From Rhizobium halophilum (GTDB lineage: Bacteria > Pseudomonadota > Alphaproteobacteria > Rhizobiales > Rhizobiaceae), in NCBI RefSeq assembly GCF_021648825.1, contig NZ_JAKJHS010000009.1:102017-166016 (forward strand): a stretch of 64,000 bases of DNA. The letters run 5' to 3'. Every line of letters begins with the position of its first letter. Positions within the stretch are counted from its first letter, which is position 1. The notes beneath the pieces were generated by a model. It saw only the letters and a list, made by a program, of their open reading frames with translations, searched no databases and was not told the DNA's origin. A program made the position numbers and the translations under genes. Positions 1 through 7,250 of this stretch are shown here, piece by piece.

Positions 1-98
1 TCGCCTTCCGCGGGGTGATCTCGCCCGACCAGCAGCCGGCCGGCATTCCCGATGGCTACGAGCGGTTGATCGCTCCGTTCCGGATGCGGAGGCTCTGA
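1..98 (+). CDS. C-terminal end of GTA/phage head-tail connector (gp6 type), cut by window edge
   Basis: An open frame enters from the left edge and stops at TGA 96-98, overlapping the next start codon (TGATG). Its last residues include PDGYERLIAPFR, as expected for the C-terminus of the phiE125 gp8 / RcGTA gp6 head-tail connector family, which bridges the portal and the tail. Only about 31 residues are visible, so the family call rests mainly on position directly before a head-closure gene in a GTA-ordered cluster. Confidence 0.55.
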   Translation, partial: AFRGVISPDQQPAGIPDGYERLIAPFRMRRL

Positions 99-430
99 TG
101 GCCGACATCTTCGATCCGGGACAGATGACGGCGCGGCTGGTTCTCGAGGCGCCGGTGGAGATGCCGGACGGCCAGGGCGGCGTGACGGTGACCTGGGAAG
201 AGGTGCGCTCGCTCTGGGCGCGGATGGAGCCCGTGCGGGTTTCGGAGCGGCAGGAGGCGGGGGCGGAAAGCGTCACCATCAGCCACCGGATCTGGATATG
301 GTTTCGCGAGGATGTCGTGGCCGGACAGCGATTCCGGAAGGATGCGCGGCTGTTTGCGGTGACGCTGGTGCGCGATCCGGACGAGACGCGGCGGTTTCTC
401 GTCTGTCATTGCGAGGAGGCGTCAGCATGA
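98..430 (+). CDS. Head-tail adaptor / head closure protein (RcGTA gp7-like)
   Basis: This 110-residue protein has the size and layout of the SPP1-type head-tail adaptor family. It begins with a short Gly-rich turn (DGQGG) before a TWEEV strand, has a WARMEP segment near residue 40, and an all-beta C-terminal half. In tailed particles such proteins close the capsid vertex after DNA packaging and dock the tail. The start overlaps the upstream stop by one base, and its own stop overlaps the next start as ATGA, so it is translationally coupled to both neighbours. The family is recognised from general pattern and position; no single catalytic motif exists to confirm it. Confidence 0.75.
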   Translation: MADIFDPGQMTARLVLEAPVEMPDGQGGVTVTWEEVRSLWARMEPVRVSERQEAGAESVTISHRIWIWFREDVVAGQRFRKDARLFAVTLVRDPDETRRFLVCHCEEASA

Positions 431-846
431 GCGCGGCAAATGCACTGCTGGCGGCGATCCATGCACGGCTTGCCGCCGATCCCCAGCTTATGTCGATGAT
501 CGCAACGGATGGCATCCGCGACCGGCTGCTGCCGCGCCCGGTGCTGCCTACGCTCGTCATCGGCGAGATTGAGACGCGCGACTATTCCACCGCCACCGAG
601 GCGGGCGAGGAGCATCGGCTGGTGCTGGAGGTCTGGTCTGAGGCGGCCGGACGGCGAGAGGCCGAGGAGATTGCCGAACGGGTGCGGGTGCTGCTGCAGG
701 ATGCGGCGCTGACCTTGTCCGGCCACGTGCTGGTGAGCCTGGCGCATGAGCGGACACGGACGCGGCGGCAGGCAAAGACGGCCTGTTTTGCCTCTGAGCT
801 GCGGTTCAGGGCGGTGACGGAGCCGCTGGAGCCTGTTTCTCCATAA
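427..846 (+). CDS. Tail terminator/completion protein, DUF3168 (RcGTA gp8-like)
   Basis: The 139-residue product starts at the ATG in the ATGA overlap with the head-closure gene; a longer frame opens upstream but lies inside that gene. It shows the DUF3168 pattern: an N-terminal helix with ALLAAIHARLAADP, then a PTLVIGE strand and a YST segment, then an alternating helix and strand with a conserved EVWS. These proteins sit at the head-proximal end of the tail tube and stop its growth. It fits between head closure and major tail protein exactly as in RcGTA. Confidence 0.8.
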   Translation: MSAANALLAAIHARLAADPQLMSMIATDGIRDRLLPRPVLPTLVIGEIETRDYSTATEAGEEHRLVLEVWSEAAGRREAEEIAERVRVLLQDAALTLSGHVLVSLAHERTRTRRQAKTACFASELRFRAVTEPLEPVSP

Positions 847-884
847 GCATCGCGAACTTACTCACGCGAAAGGAAACCAAGATC

Positions 885-1292
885 ATGGTGGCGCAGAAGG
901 GCAAGGACCTGCTGCTGAAGATCAGCGATGGCGGCAGCTATGTGACTGTGGCAGGCTTGCGATCGCGGCGGCTGGCTTTCAATGCCGAGACGGTGGACGT
1001 GACGGACGCGGAAAGCGCCGGGCGCTGGCGCGAACTTCTGGGCGGTGCCGGCGTGCAGCGTGCCTCACTGACGGGGGCGGGCCTGTTCAAGGACCAGGCG
1101 AGCGATGGGCTGGTGCGTCAGGCCTTCTTTGCCGGCTCGATCCTCTCCTGGCAGGTGCTGATCCCGGATTTCGGCACGGTGACCGGGCCGTTCCAGATCA
1201 CGGCTCTGGAATATTCCGGCGAGCACAATGGCGAGCTGCGGTTCGAGCTGGCGCTGGAATCTGCAGGCAACCTCGCTTTCGGAGCGCTCTGA
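885..1292 (+). CDS. Phage major tail protein, TP901-1 family (RcGTA gp9-like)
   Basis: This 135-residue protein is the tail-tube subunit. Residues 1-40 contain the KGKDLLLKI start and the ETVDVTD segment that is characteristic of TP901-1-type tail tube proteins, followed by GRWRELLGGAGVQRASLTG and a C-terminal region ending in an ELALESAG strand. An AGGAAA ribosome-binding sequence lies about 11 bases before the ATG. The stop overlaps the following start (TGATG). The protein appears intact. Confidence 0.85.
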   Translation: MVAQKGKDLLLKISDGGSYVTVAGLRSRRLAFNAETVDVTDAESAGRWRELLGGAGVQRASLTGAGLFKDQASDGLVRQAFFAGSILSWQVLIPDFGTVTGPFQITALEYSGEHNGELRFELALESAGNLAFGAL

Positions 1293-1852
1293 TGGGCGAG
1301 GGCGCTAGGGCGAACCGCAGGCGCGGCGAGGTGGAGGCGGTAATCGATGGTGAACGGCGGGTGCTCTGCCTGACGCTCGGCAGCCTGGCGGAACTGGAAA
1401 CCGCCTTCGGTGCCGGCGACCTGCAGGGACTGGCGGAACGGTTTGCCGCCGGCCGCATCCGCTCCGCGGACATGGTCCGGATCCTGGGTGCTGGGCTTCG
1501 CGGGGCGGGCAATCTCTATTCCGACGAGGAGGTGGCGGCGATGAGTGTCGAGAACGGTATTGCCGGCTGTCGGCGAGTTGCTGGTAGCGACCTTCGGGCC
1601 ATCGCAGGAGGCAGCTTCGCCGGACCCTTAAGAGCCGCAGCCGGCGGGCGGTATGCATCACCGTTTCCTTGGGAGACGGTGATGCATACCGGCCTCTGCC
1701 TGCTGCGGCTTTCCCCCGACGTGTTCTGGCGCCTGACGCCCGTGGAGTTTTCCGCGATGACCGGCGGACTGCGGCCGAGACCGCCGGAGATGGCGCGGGA
1801 GGGGCTGGAGGGATTGATGAGGCGGTTTCCGGATGGGAAGGCGTCTGCGTGA
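1292..1852 (+). CDS. Frameshifted GTA gp10 running into gp10.1 (tail assembly chaperone pair)
   Basis: The 186-residue frame joins two proteins that are separate in other GTA clusters. Residues 1-92 are the GTA gp10 family (LGSLAELETAFG near 30, EEVAAMSVE near 80). From about residue 120 the sequence is the DUF2376 tail assembly chaperone gp10.1 (PFPWETVMHTG, LTPVEFSAMTGG, RPRPPEM). The natural gp10 tail is still readable one base off, from 1569 to TAA 1629-1631 (VGELLVATFG). Skipping T1568 would restore it. So a small deletion near 1568 shifted gp10, and translation now continues through the junction to gp10.1. A perfect 16-bp inverted repeat (1649-1691) sits at this junction. It may be an accidental fusion or a broken pair. 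Confidence 0.75.
   Translation: MGEGARANRRRGEVEAVIDGERRVLCLTLGSLAELETAFGAGDLQGLAERFAAGRIRSADMVRILGAGLRGAGNLYSDEEVAAMSVENGIAGCRRVAGSDLRAIAGGSFAGPLRAAAGGRYASPFPWETVMHTGLCLLRLSPDVFWRLTPVEFSAMTGGLRPRPPEMAREGLEGLMRRFPDGKASA
1649..1691. repeat. Perfect 16-bp inverted repeat with 11-nt loop
   Basis: CGGTATGCATCACCGT (1649-1664) is repeated exactly as its reverse complement at 1676-1691, separated by 11 bases. The right arm encodes the conserved TVMHT of gp10.1, whereas the left arm has replaced what should be the non-conserved gp10.1 N-terminus. This suggests that the left arm arose by inverted copying of the right arm. In RNA it would fold into a very stable stem within the coding region. Confidence 0.85.
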
Positions 1853-1897
1853 GGAGGGCGTGAGGACTTGGGGCTAAGGCTTAACTCTTCAACGGCA

Positions 1898-2075
1898 CTA
1901 CTTGCTGAGTTTGCCAAGGCCGAGAAGTGCACGACCAATATCGTTTGCTGCAGGCGCCGGTCCTGTCGAAATGCGCTGCAGATGGGTGCGGGCGGTGGTT
2001 GCCGAAACCGCAGGCAGATTGGCGGAAGCCGCAAGGTCGTGCCCGTCCATGATAAGCCGCGAAAGCCTTCGGCCT
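1898..2075 (-). pseudogene. Remnant of a LuxR-type HTH regulator (C-terminal end)
   Basis: Reading the minus strand, an open stretch of about 60 codons ends in TAG at 1898-1900 and contains MDGHDLAASANL, VSATTARTHLQRI and a final LLGLGKLSK. The spacing and the SATT.RTHLQRI core match the recognition helix region of LuxR/NarL-type DNA-binding domains, whose final helix commonly ends in LLLGLG. No start, no receiver or sensory domain and no N-terminal half remain, and the frame runs without break into the downstream end of the hydrolase gene. I infer a leftover from the source of the inserted segment. Confidence 0.4.
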
Positions 2076-2960
2076 TTATGGGTCTATGACCCGGCCAAGC
2101 GCTTGGCCAATGGCGGCGGCGCAGCGGACCGGCTGTTCCCAGTGCGGGTAGTGACCGAGCCCGTCAAGTTCATGGATCTCGGCGTCCGGCATGCGCTTGC
2201 GGACCTCGGCCAGCATATGGGCACCCGACACGGGATCGGCGGGTCCCCATACAAACGCGCTTCGGTTGGCGGCTGCCTCCATCGCTGCCTCCCACGTCGA
2301 GCCGTGACGGCGACGGTCGCCGATGTAGTGGAGCAACTGAGGCAGGCGGGCGAGACCGTCGGCATGCGCTATCTCCCGCCAGTGCGCCTGGGCATCCGCC
2401 TCGCTCCAGGCGTCGCGCTCACCAGCCATTGCGTTCAGGGCGTTCCGGAGCGACGCAGACGTCATCCGGCGCGCGACGATAGGGCCAAGCATAGGCGTGC
2501 GCAGTATCCGCTGGATCAGCCGCTGCCGGTGTAGGCGGGCGTAGACGCCGCCGTTGACGTACACGACCCGATCGATGCGGAACGGGATCGCACCTTTCGC
2601 TTCTCGCGTCAGCAGCTCTTGGGCGAGCGTCACCGCATAGTCGTGCGCAACCACGCGCACACGATCGATCCCGAGCTGCTCAAGCAAGGCCTTGATCAGA
2701 TCGGCCTGGAGCGCGTAGCTGTAGCGGATGCGGGGCTTGTCCGACCGGCCAAAGCCGAGAAGGTCGGGCGCTATCGCGCGATATTCGCCAAGGAGCGGCA
2801 GAATATGCGTCCAATCGAGCGAGCTGGTCGGGAAGCCGTGGAGGAACAGAATGGCTGGCGCGTCGGCGAGCCCTTGCTCCCTCACGAACAGGGAATGGCC
2901 TCCGCCCTTGGTCGCAAGCGCAAGCCGCCGTGTGGACCCGTTCTCGTCATCGCTCATCAT
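2076..2960 (-). CDS. Alpha/beta hydrolase, haloalkane dehalogenase/epoxide hydrolase-like (MEST-type)
   Basis: This 294-residue protein has the alpha/beta hydrolase fold. The oxyanion segment HGFPTSSLDW is at residues 41-50. The nucleophile elbow AHDYA carries Asp107, which makes it a dehalogenase/epoxide hydrolase type rather than an esterase with Ser. The acid follows in WGPADPVSG, and the base is His near 270 in GLGHYPHWEQP. The HDY elbow followed by LAQELL resembles the eukaryotic-like MEST subgroup. It points against the surrounding GTA genes and is flanked by a LuxR-type remnant and a second gp10 fragment, so it belongs to an insertion. The substrate cannot be told. Confidence 0.75.
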   Translation of the reverse strand: MMSDDENGSTRRLALATKGGGHSLFVREQGLADAPAILFLHGFPTSSLDWTHILPLLGEYRAIAPDLLGFGRSDKPRIRYSYALQADLIKALLEQLGIDRVRVVAHDYAVTLAQELLTREAKGAIPFRIDRVVYVNGGVYARLHRQRLIQRILRTPMLGPIVARRMTSASLRNALNAMAGERDAWSEADAQAHWREIAHADGLARLPQLLHYIGDRRRHGSTWEAAMEAAANRSAFVWGPADPVSGAHMLAEVRKRMPDAEIHELDGLGHYPHWEQPVRCAAAIGQALGRVIDP

Positions 2961-3021
2961 GATGAAAGGTTAGCACCTATGACGGCTAGAACAAGCGGCA
3001 GGCGTTGCCGGGTCTCAGGCC

Positions 3022-3165
3022 ATCTCGCTAAACGGGGCCGGCGATCTCTATTGCGACGACGAGGTGGCGGCGATGAGCGTTGAGGGTGCCGTGGCGGGCG
3101 GACTGCAGCCACGACCGCCGGAGAACAGCGAGGAGGGGTTGGAGGAGATGATGAAACGGGAGGCT
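3022..3165 (+). pseudogene. Diverged, internally deleted second copy of gp10/gp10.1
   Basis: In the frame starting ATC TCG CTA (3022-3030) the translation gives LNGAGDLYCDDEVAAMSVEG, which matches gp10 residues around 70-90. After VAGG it passes directly into GLQPRPPENSEEGLEE, which matches the C-terminal gp10.1 segment GLRPRPPEMAREGLEG. The middle of both genes is missing. Base-level similarity to 1500-1830 is clear but incomplete, with many third-position changes. It is therefore an old or foreign copy rather than a recent duplication. No start codon or intact product is expected. Confidence 0.7.
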
Positions 3166-3171
3166 GGCGCG

Positions 3172-5607
3172 CTAGAACGTCTTCCGGAAGCCGATCGCTA
3201 TGCCCGCGGCGGAAGCATCTGGAACGTGGCCCGCATCGACGCGATACTGTAGGCCCAATCGCAGATGCCCCTCTCCAACGGGGACATTATAGTCAATACC
3301 GAAGTCTAGTTCGCGACCGGTCGGCTCCACGTCAGCCGCCATCTGGCGCTGCTGGATCTCTCCGTCAGCGTTACGGCCGGTCGGGATATTCAGCTTCATC
3401 GAGCCGCTTTCGATGCGCAAGGGTTGAGCAACGGAGAAAGAGAGTGAATCCTGCTCCTCCAGTAGGCTGCCTATGCGCACTCCGACCTGGAACGCGGAGA
3501 AACCGACGTCGCTGATCGATCCGATCAAGCCTGCGGTGCCGCCAGAAGCTCTCGCAGTCCCGTGTTCGAACCGGCCAAACAGCTCCAGGTCCGGCGCCAG
3601 TTGATGATCGAGACCGGCGTGGAACGTAGCAACCTTGCTTCCGGCACCCCAGGCGAAAGCCGCGCTCGGCTCCATCCCGAGAAGGCTTTCCTGGTCATCG
3701 AGATAGCTTGCCCCGAAACTGACACGGGTCGTTCCGCCGATCACGACGTTGATGCCGCCGCCCGCAACCGAACCCAACTCATCCTCATGCGTGCCTTGCC
3801 CTGCAAAACCAACCGCCGTGACTGCGAAAGGCCCCAGTTCGCGACTGGAAATGGCTGCAACATTCTCGCCCACAAGCGAGAGAACAGAACTTTGGCTATG
3901 CCACGCGGGTGCGGGACTGGCCTCGAAGATGCCGGTGGCATCGGCGGAAACCGAAAGGCCCGCTGTTGCGGCGTATACGTCGTCCGGCAGGAGCAGGCCC
4001 GGCTTGGGCAGGGCATGCGAAGGGGGAACGGCAACCCACTGCATCAGGTCGGGGAGCATAGAGGAGCTCGACGTTTCGACGAGCTGCGACCCTTCGACGT
4101 TGTAGCTGCGGTTCAAGGCATCGAAGACCGCGACCTGCGTCCCAGCCAGGGCCCTCTCGATCCCGTTGCCAAAGCTTTGCGACGGAGCAACCGTCATCTC
4201 GGTGAGGCTCGTCCGATCGCTGGTCAGAACGTGATCTCCAGAGAGATACGATACGCTTCCGATCGGGCTGAGTGCCGCCGCGATGTCCAGGACCCCGTGC
4301 CCCCATTCCTCGGAGAAGGCGTGGGAAACGCCGTTGCCGAAGTCGCTGGTGCCATTGACCGGAACCCCGAGCTTGCTGAACCAGCTATTGTCTGCGCTCG
4401 CCAGAAGTCTCTTCGTCCACTCCTCCGGTGTGAGATCCGGAAAAGCCTCCGCCAGCAGCGCAACCGTCCCAGCGATCTGCGGTGCGACGTAGGATGTCCC
4501 TGTGCCAGTAGAATAGGCGGTATCGGATGCGGCGCTCGCTGCTCTCGTTGTTCCATCTCCGGCCATGCAGAAGCTTGCAGCCAGTCCACAAGGAGCGGAA
4601 AGGCGGAAGGCCTTCGTGATGTCTCCTGCCGCGTCGACTTCGAAATAGCCATTTGCTGCCGCCACCCAGGCTTCCTGCAAGCGCTGGTCAAAATGCGGAA
4701 GGGCCGCCATCACGTCGCCGGACGCCATGGCCTCACTGTTTGAGAGCGCCCATACGATGACGCCTCCGCGCTGGAAACCGTCCAGCGCATCGAGATAGGT
4801 TTGCCACTTCGCCGCGCCATAATTGCCGATCAGCGCATTCAGGCCTTGCGCCACGGTCTGGCCCGGGTTGGACTGAAGGTGCGACGCGAGGTCGGAGGCA
4901 GCCCGCTCGAACCCCCACGAGTTGTTCTGCGCGACCGCGCCGCGCGAAGCAGCGTCCAGCGTGCCGCCAATGACGTTGTCCAGGTTGAGATTGGTGCCGC
5001 CTGTCGGATTGATGGCGGTCAGATGCAATCCGGCAGAAGGGGCCACTCCGTGCATTCCCCTGCCATCCTGAACGCCTGCGATCAGCGAAGCCACATGCGT
5101 CCCGTGATCGCTGCTCGGCAACGTGCCGTAACCATGAATCGTCTTGCCCGCAAATTCTTGATGCGTCGTGCGAGAGCCGCTGTCGACGACTGCAATGAGC
5201 TGGCCTGCGCCGCTGATGCCCGAGGACAAGGCCGTGTGCAGGTTGTGCAGCTCAAACGCACTGGATTGGCTCGTCGCGGGTGCACCGGAGGATGCACAGC
5301 CGACATACGTGCAGTTGGCGTCAGCCGCGCGAAACTCGGGGGATGTCCGAATTTGCTCCGCCCGCGCCGGGTCGAAGGTCACGCCGCCTGATGTCCAATC
5401 GCCTTGAGAGAGCGAGGGTGATGGTAGGGTGGGAGCCGGAGCGGGTGCGGGCGCGCTGGGCGAAGCCGGTGCTGGAGCTGCGACCGCGGGCGGCGAAGAA
5501 CTACCGGAACCTCCATCGGCTGCTCCGCCGGATCCGCCGGAGCAGCCGCTCACCAGGAGGCCTGCAGAGAAAAGGGCGATCGGCCCCATCAACGCGATAT
5601 TCGACAT
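3172..5607 (-). CDS. Subtilisin-type (S8) serine protease autotransporter
   Basis: The product of 811 residues is a predicted surface protease. The N-terminus has a hydrophobic signal ending in a lipobox-like LVSGC, then a Ser/Gly/Pro/Ala-rich linker. The peptidase S8 domain follows: Asp in AVVDSGS, His in DHGTHVASLIAG, and Ser in GTSYVAPQIAG. The last 280 or so residues are rich in alternating strands and end in Phe, as in autotransporter beta-barrels. A lipobox plus S8 domain plus barrel is the layout of NalP/SphB1-type autotransporters that release other surface proteins. I start at ATG 5607; a TTG two codons upstream is also in frame. It is inserted against the orientation of the GTA genes. 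Nothing suggests a phage role. Confidence 0.85.
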   Translation of the reverse strand: MSNIALMGPIALFSAGLLVSGCSGGSGGAADGGSGSSSPPAVAAPAPASPSAPAPAPAPTLPSPSLSQGDWTSGGVTFDPARAEQIRTSPEFRAADANCTYVGCASSGAPATSQSSAFELHNLHTALSSGISGAGQLIAVVDSGSRTTHQEFAGKTIHGYGTLPSSDHGTHVASLIAGVQDGRGMHGVAPSAGLHLTAINPTGGTNLNLDNVIGGTLDAASRGAVAQNNSWGFERAASDLASHLQSNPGQTVAQGLNALIGNYGAAKWQTYLDALDGFQRGGVIVWALSNSEAMASGDVMAALPHFDQRLQEAWVAAANGYFEVDAAGDITKAFRLSAPCGLAASFCMAGDGTTRAASAASDTAYSTGTGTSYVAPQIAGTVALLAEAFPDLTPEEWTKRLLASADNSWFSKLGVPVNGTSDFGNGVSHAFSEEWGHGVLDIAAALSPIGSVSYLSGDHVLTSDRTSLTEMTVAPSQSFGNGIERALAGTQVAVFDALNRSYNVEGSQLVETSSSSMLPDLMQWVAVPPSHALPKPGLLLPDDVYAATAGLSVSADATGIFEASPAPAWHSQSSVLSLVGENVAAISSRELGPFAVTAVGFAGQGTHEDELGSVAGGGINVVIGGTTRVSFGASYLDDQESLLGMEPSAAFAWGAGSKVATFHAGLDHQLAPDLELFGRFEHGTARASGGTAGLIGSISDVGFSAFQVGVRIGSLLEEQDSLSFSVAQPLRIESGSMKLNIPTGRNADGEIQQRQMAADVEPTGRELDFGIDYNVPVGEGHLRLGLQYRVDAGHVPDASAAGIAIGFRKTF

Positions 5608-6023
5608 GCTCAAGTATGACCATCGACGAGAGTAGGATGATGATGCTCTCTGATGACCGCCTGACGGACCTTGAGCTGCACGGATGCGCCATCTTTCAGG
5701 AATCAGGCTTTTTTATGAGTATGTTCTAAACAAGAAAATTCGCACGAATTGGTGGATGGGTCAGCTCTTCGCTGAGTGCCCGCATCCGGCCCCCTTCCGG
5801 CCTCCAAGCTTGAAGCAGTTGATGTCCTCTTCTGGTGCAAAGCAGACAATTGAGGTGAATGCGCGTTTTGGGGCGACCGGATCGTCCTTTTCACGGACGC
5901 CAAGGATAACATCCTCATCATGCTACGCGGTAGCGTCGTTCTTCTAACTCGCACCAGACGTCTTCAAACGAGGAAATGGTGACGGCAGCCGGATCACGCC
6001 TGCGTCCACGAAAGGTAAATCCC
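5608..6023. other. Gene-poor spacer upstream of gp11
   Basis: These 416 bases are more AT-rich than their surroundings and contain no convincing gene on either strand. They should hold the promoter of the minus-strand protease. A 14-base palindrome AATTCGCACGAATT lies at 5737-5750, a possible operator. The right end gives the AAAGG ribosome-binding sequence (6011-6015) of gp11. Confidence 0.5.
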
Positions 6024-6560
6024 ATGGACAACGATGACATCTCGCTTGCCGAAACTCTCGGCGAGGCGGAGGAGCTTGCGAGCGTTATGGCGGATCTGGA
6101 AGCGCGGTCGCAGCGGTTCGGGGCGGCGCTGACGGGGGCGTTGCGCTCTGCGACCGTCGGCGGCAAGGGGCTGGAGGATGTGCTGCGGGGGCTCGGTAAC
6201 CGGCTGACGGATATAGGGCTTTCGGCGGCGCTGAAGCCGCTCGAAGGGGCGCTCGGCAATGCGATCGGCGGGTTTATGGGGTCCGTGGTGCCTTTCGCGG
6301 ATGGCGGCGTGGTGCGTCGCCCGAGCTTCTTTCCCATGGGTGGCGATCTCGGCCTGATGGGCGAGGCGGGGGCGGAGGCAATCCTGCCGCTCAAGCGTGG
6401 ACCGGATGGCGCGCTTGGGGTTTCGGCGGCCGGGGGCGGAGCATCGACGCAAATCGTCTTCAACGTGACCGCGACGGATGCGGCGAGCTTCCGCAAGAGC
6501 GAGGGGCAGATTGCGGCAATGCTGGCGCGCAGCGTCGGGCGCGGGCAGCGCGGGCTTTAG
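6024..6560 (+). CDS. Tail tape measure-like protein (RcGTA gp11-like, short rhizobial form)
   Basis: The 178-residue protein starts at ATG 6024, preceded by AAAGG at a suitable distance; the frame is open further upstream but has no signal there. It contains an N-terminal helical region, the GLGNRLTDIGL and ALKPLEGALGNAIGG segments, then the highly typical phage tail tape-measure C-terminus FADGGVVRRPSFFPMGG, MGEAGAEAILPL and a final strand-rich tail. It is the short form found in rhizobial GTA-like clusters, where a scaffold of this kind would set the length of the tail. It lies 4.2 kb from gp10.1 because of the insertion, whereas these genes normally touch. Confidence 0.75.
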   Translation: MDNDDISLAETLGEAEELASVMADLEARSQRFGAALTGALRSATVGGKGLEDVLRGLGNRLTDIGLSAALKPLEGALGNAIGGFMGSVVPFADGGVVRRPSFFPMGGDLGLMGEAGAEAILPLKRGPDGALGVSAAGGGASTQIVFNVTATDAASFRKSEGQIAAMLARSVGRGQRGL

Positions 6561-6611
6561 CCAGTCTACCCGCCATAGTGTAGGCGCGACACCCAAATTA
6601 GAGGATCAGCG

Positions 6612-7250
6612 ATGACTGCCTTTCACGAAGTGCGCTTTCCGCTGCGTCTGGCGCTGGGAACGAGCGGCGGCCCGGTGCGGCGCACGGATATCGTCAGCCT
6701 GTCCAACGGGCGGGAAAACCGCAATGCGCGCTGGCGGGATTCGCGGCGCAGCTATGACGCAGGCTCGGGTATCAAGTCGGTGGCCGAACTTTACGCGGTA
6801 CTGGAATTTTTTGAAGCGCGCCGTGGGCCGCTGCACGGGTTCCGGTTTCGAGATCCGCTCGACTGGAAATCCTGCGGCCCGGACGCGGCGGTTTCGGCGA
6901 TGGACCAGGTGATCGGCACGGGCGACGGCGAGGTGGCCGTGTTTCCTCTGGTGAAGACCTATGGCGATGCGGGTGCGAACTGGGTACGGCGGATCGCAAA
7001 GCCGGTGGCGGGGACGGTGGTGGTATCGGTCGAGGGGGTCGTGCAGGCGCCGGAGACTTTTGCGATCGATGCCGCGGCGGGTATGGTGACGTTTGCGGCG
7101 GGCCGTGTGCCGGAGCCCGGAGCTATGGTGCGCGCGGGCTTCGAGTTCGACGTGCCGGTGCGTTTCGACACCGACCGGATCGACGTGGATCTGGCGCACT
7201 TTGATGCCGGGCGCATTCCGACCATTCCGCTGACGGAGATCCTGCCATGA
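6612..7250 (+). CDS. Distal tail protein, DUF2460 / TIGR02217 (RcGTA gp12-like)
   Basis: This 212-residue protein carries the family hallmarks: FPLRLALGTSGGPVRRTDIV near the N-terminus, the ENRNARWRDSRRSYD block around residues 36-50, and FFEARRGPLHGFRFRDP around 72-88. The C-terminal DFxRIDVDL-like segment is present as DTDRIDVDLAHFDAG. DUF2460 proteins form the distal tail hexamer that connects the tube to the baseplate. A GAGG element precedes the ATG, and the stop overlaps the next gene as ATGA. It looks intact. Confidence 0.9.
   Translation: MTAFHEVRFPLRLALGTSGGPVRRTDIVSLSNGRENRNARWRDSRRSYDAGSGIKSVAELYAVLEFFEARRGPLHGFRFRDPLDWKSCGPDAAVSAMDQVIGTGDGEVAVFPLVKTYGDAGANWVRRIAKPVAGTVVVSVEGVVQAPETFAIDAAAGMVTFAAGRVPEPGAMVRAGFEFDVPVRFDTDRIDVDLAHFDAGRIPTIPLTEILP

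Noticed and set aside
3562..4743. 393-codon plus-strand frame opposite the protease
   Set aside because: Low-complexity reverse frame of the S8 protease, which has a full catalytic triad on the minus strand.
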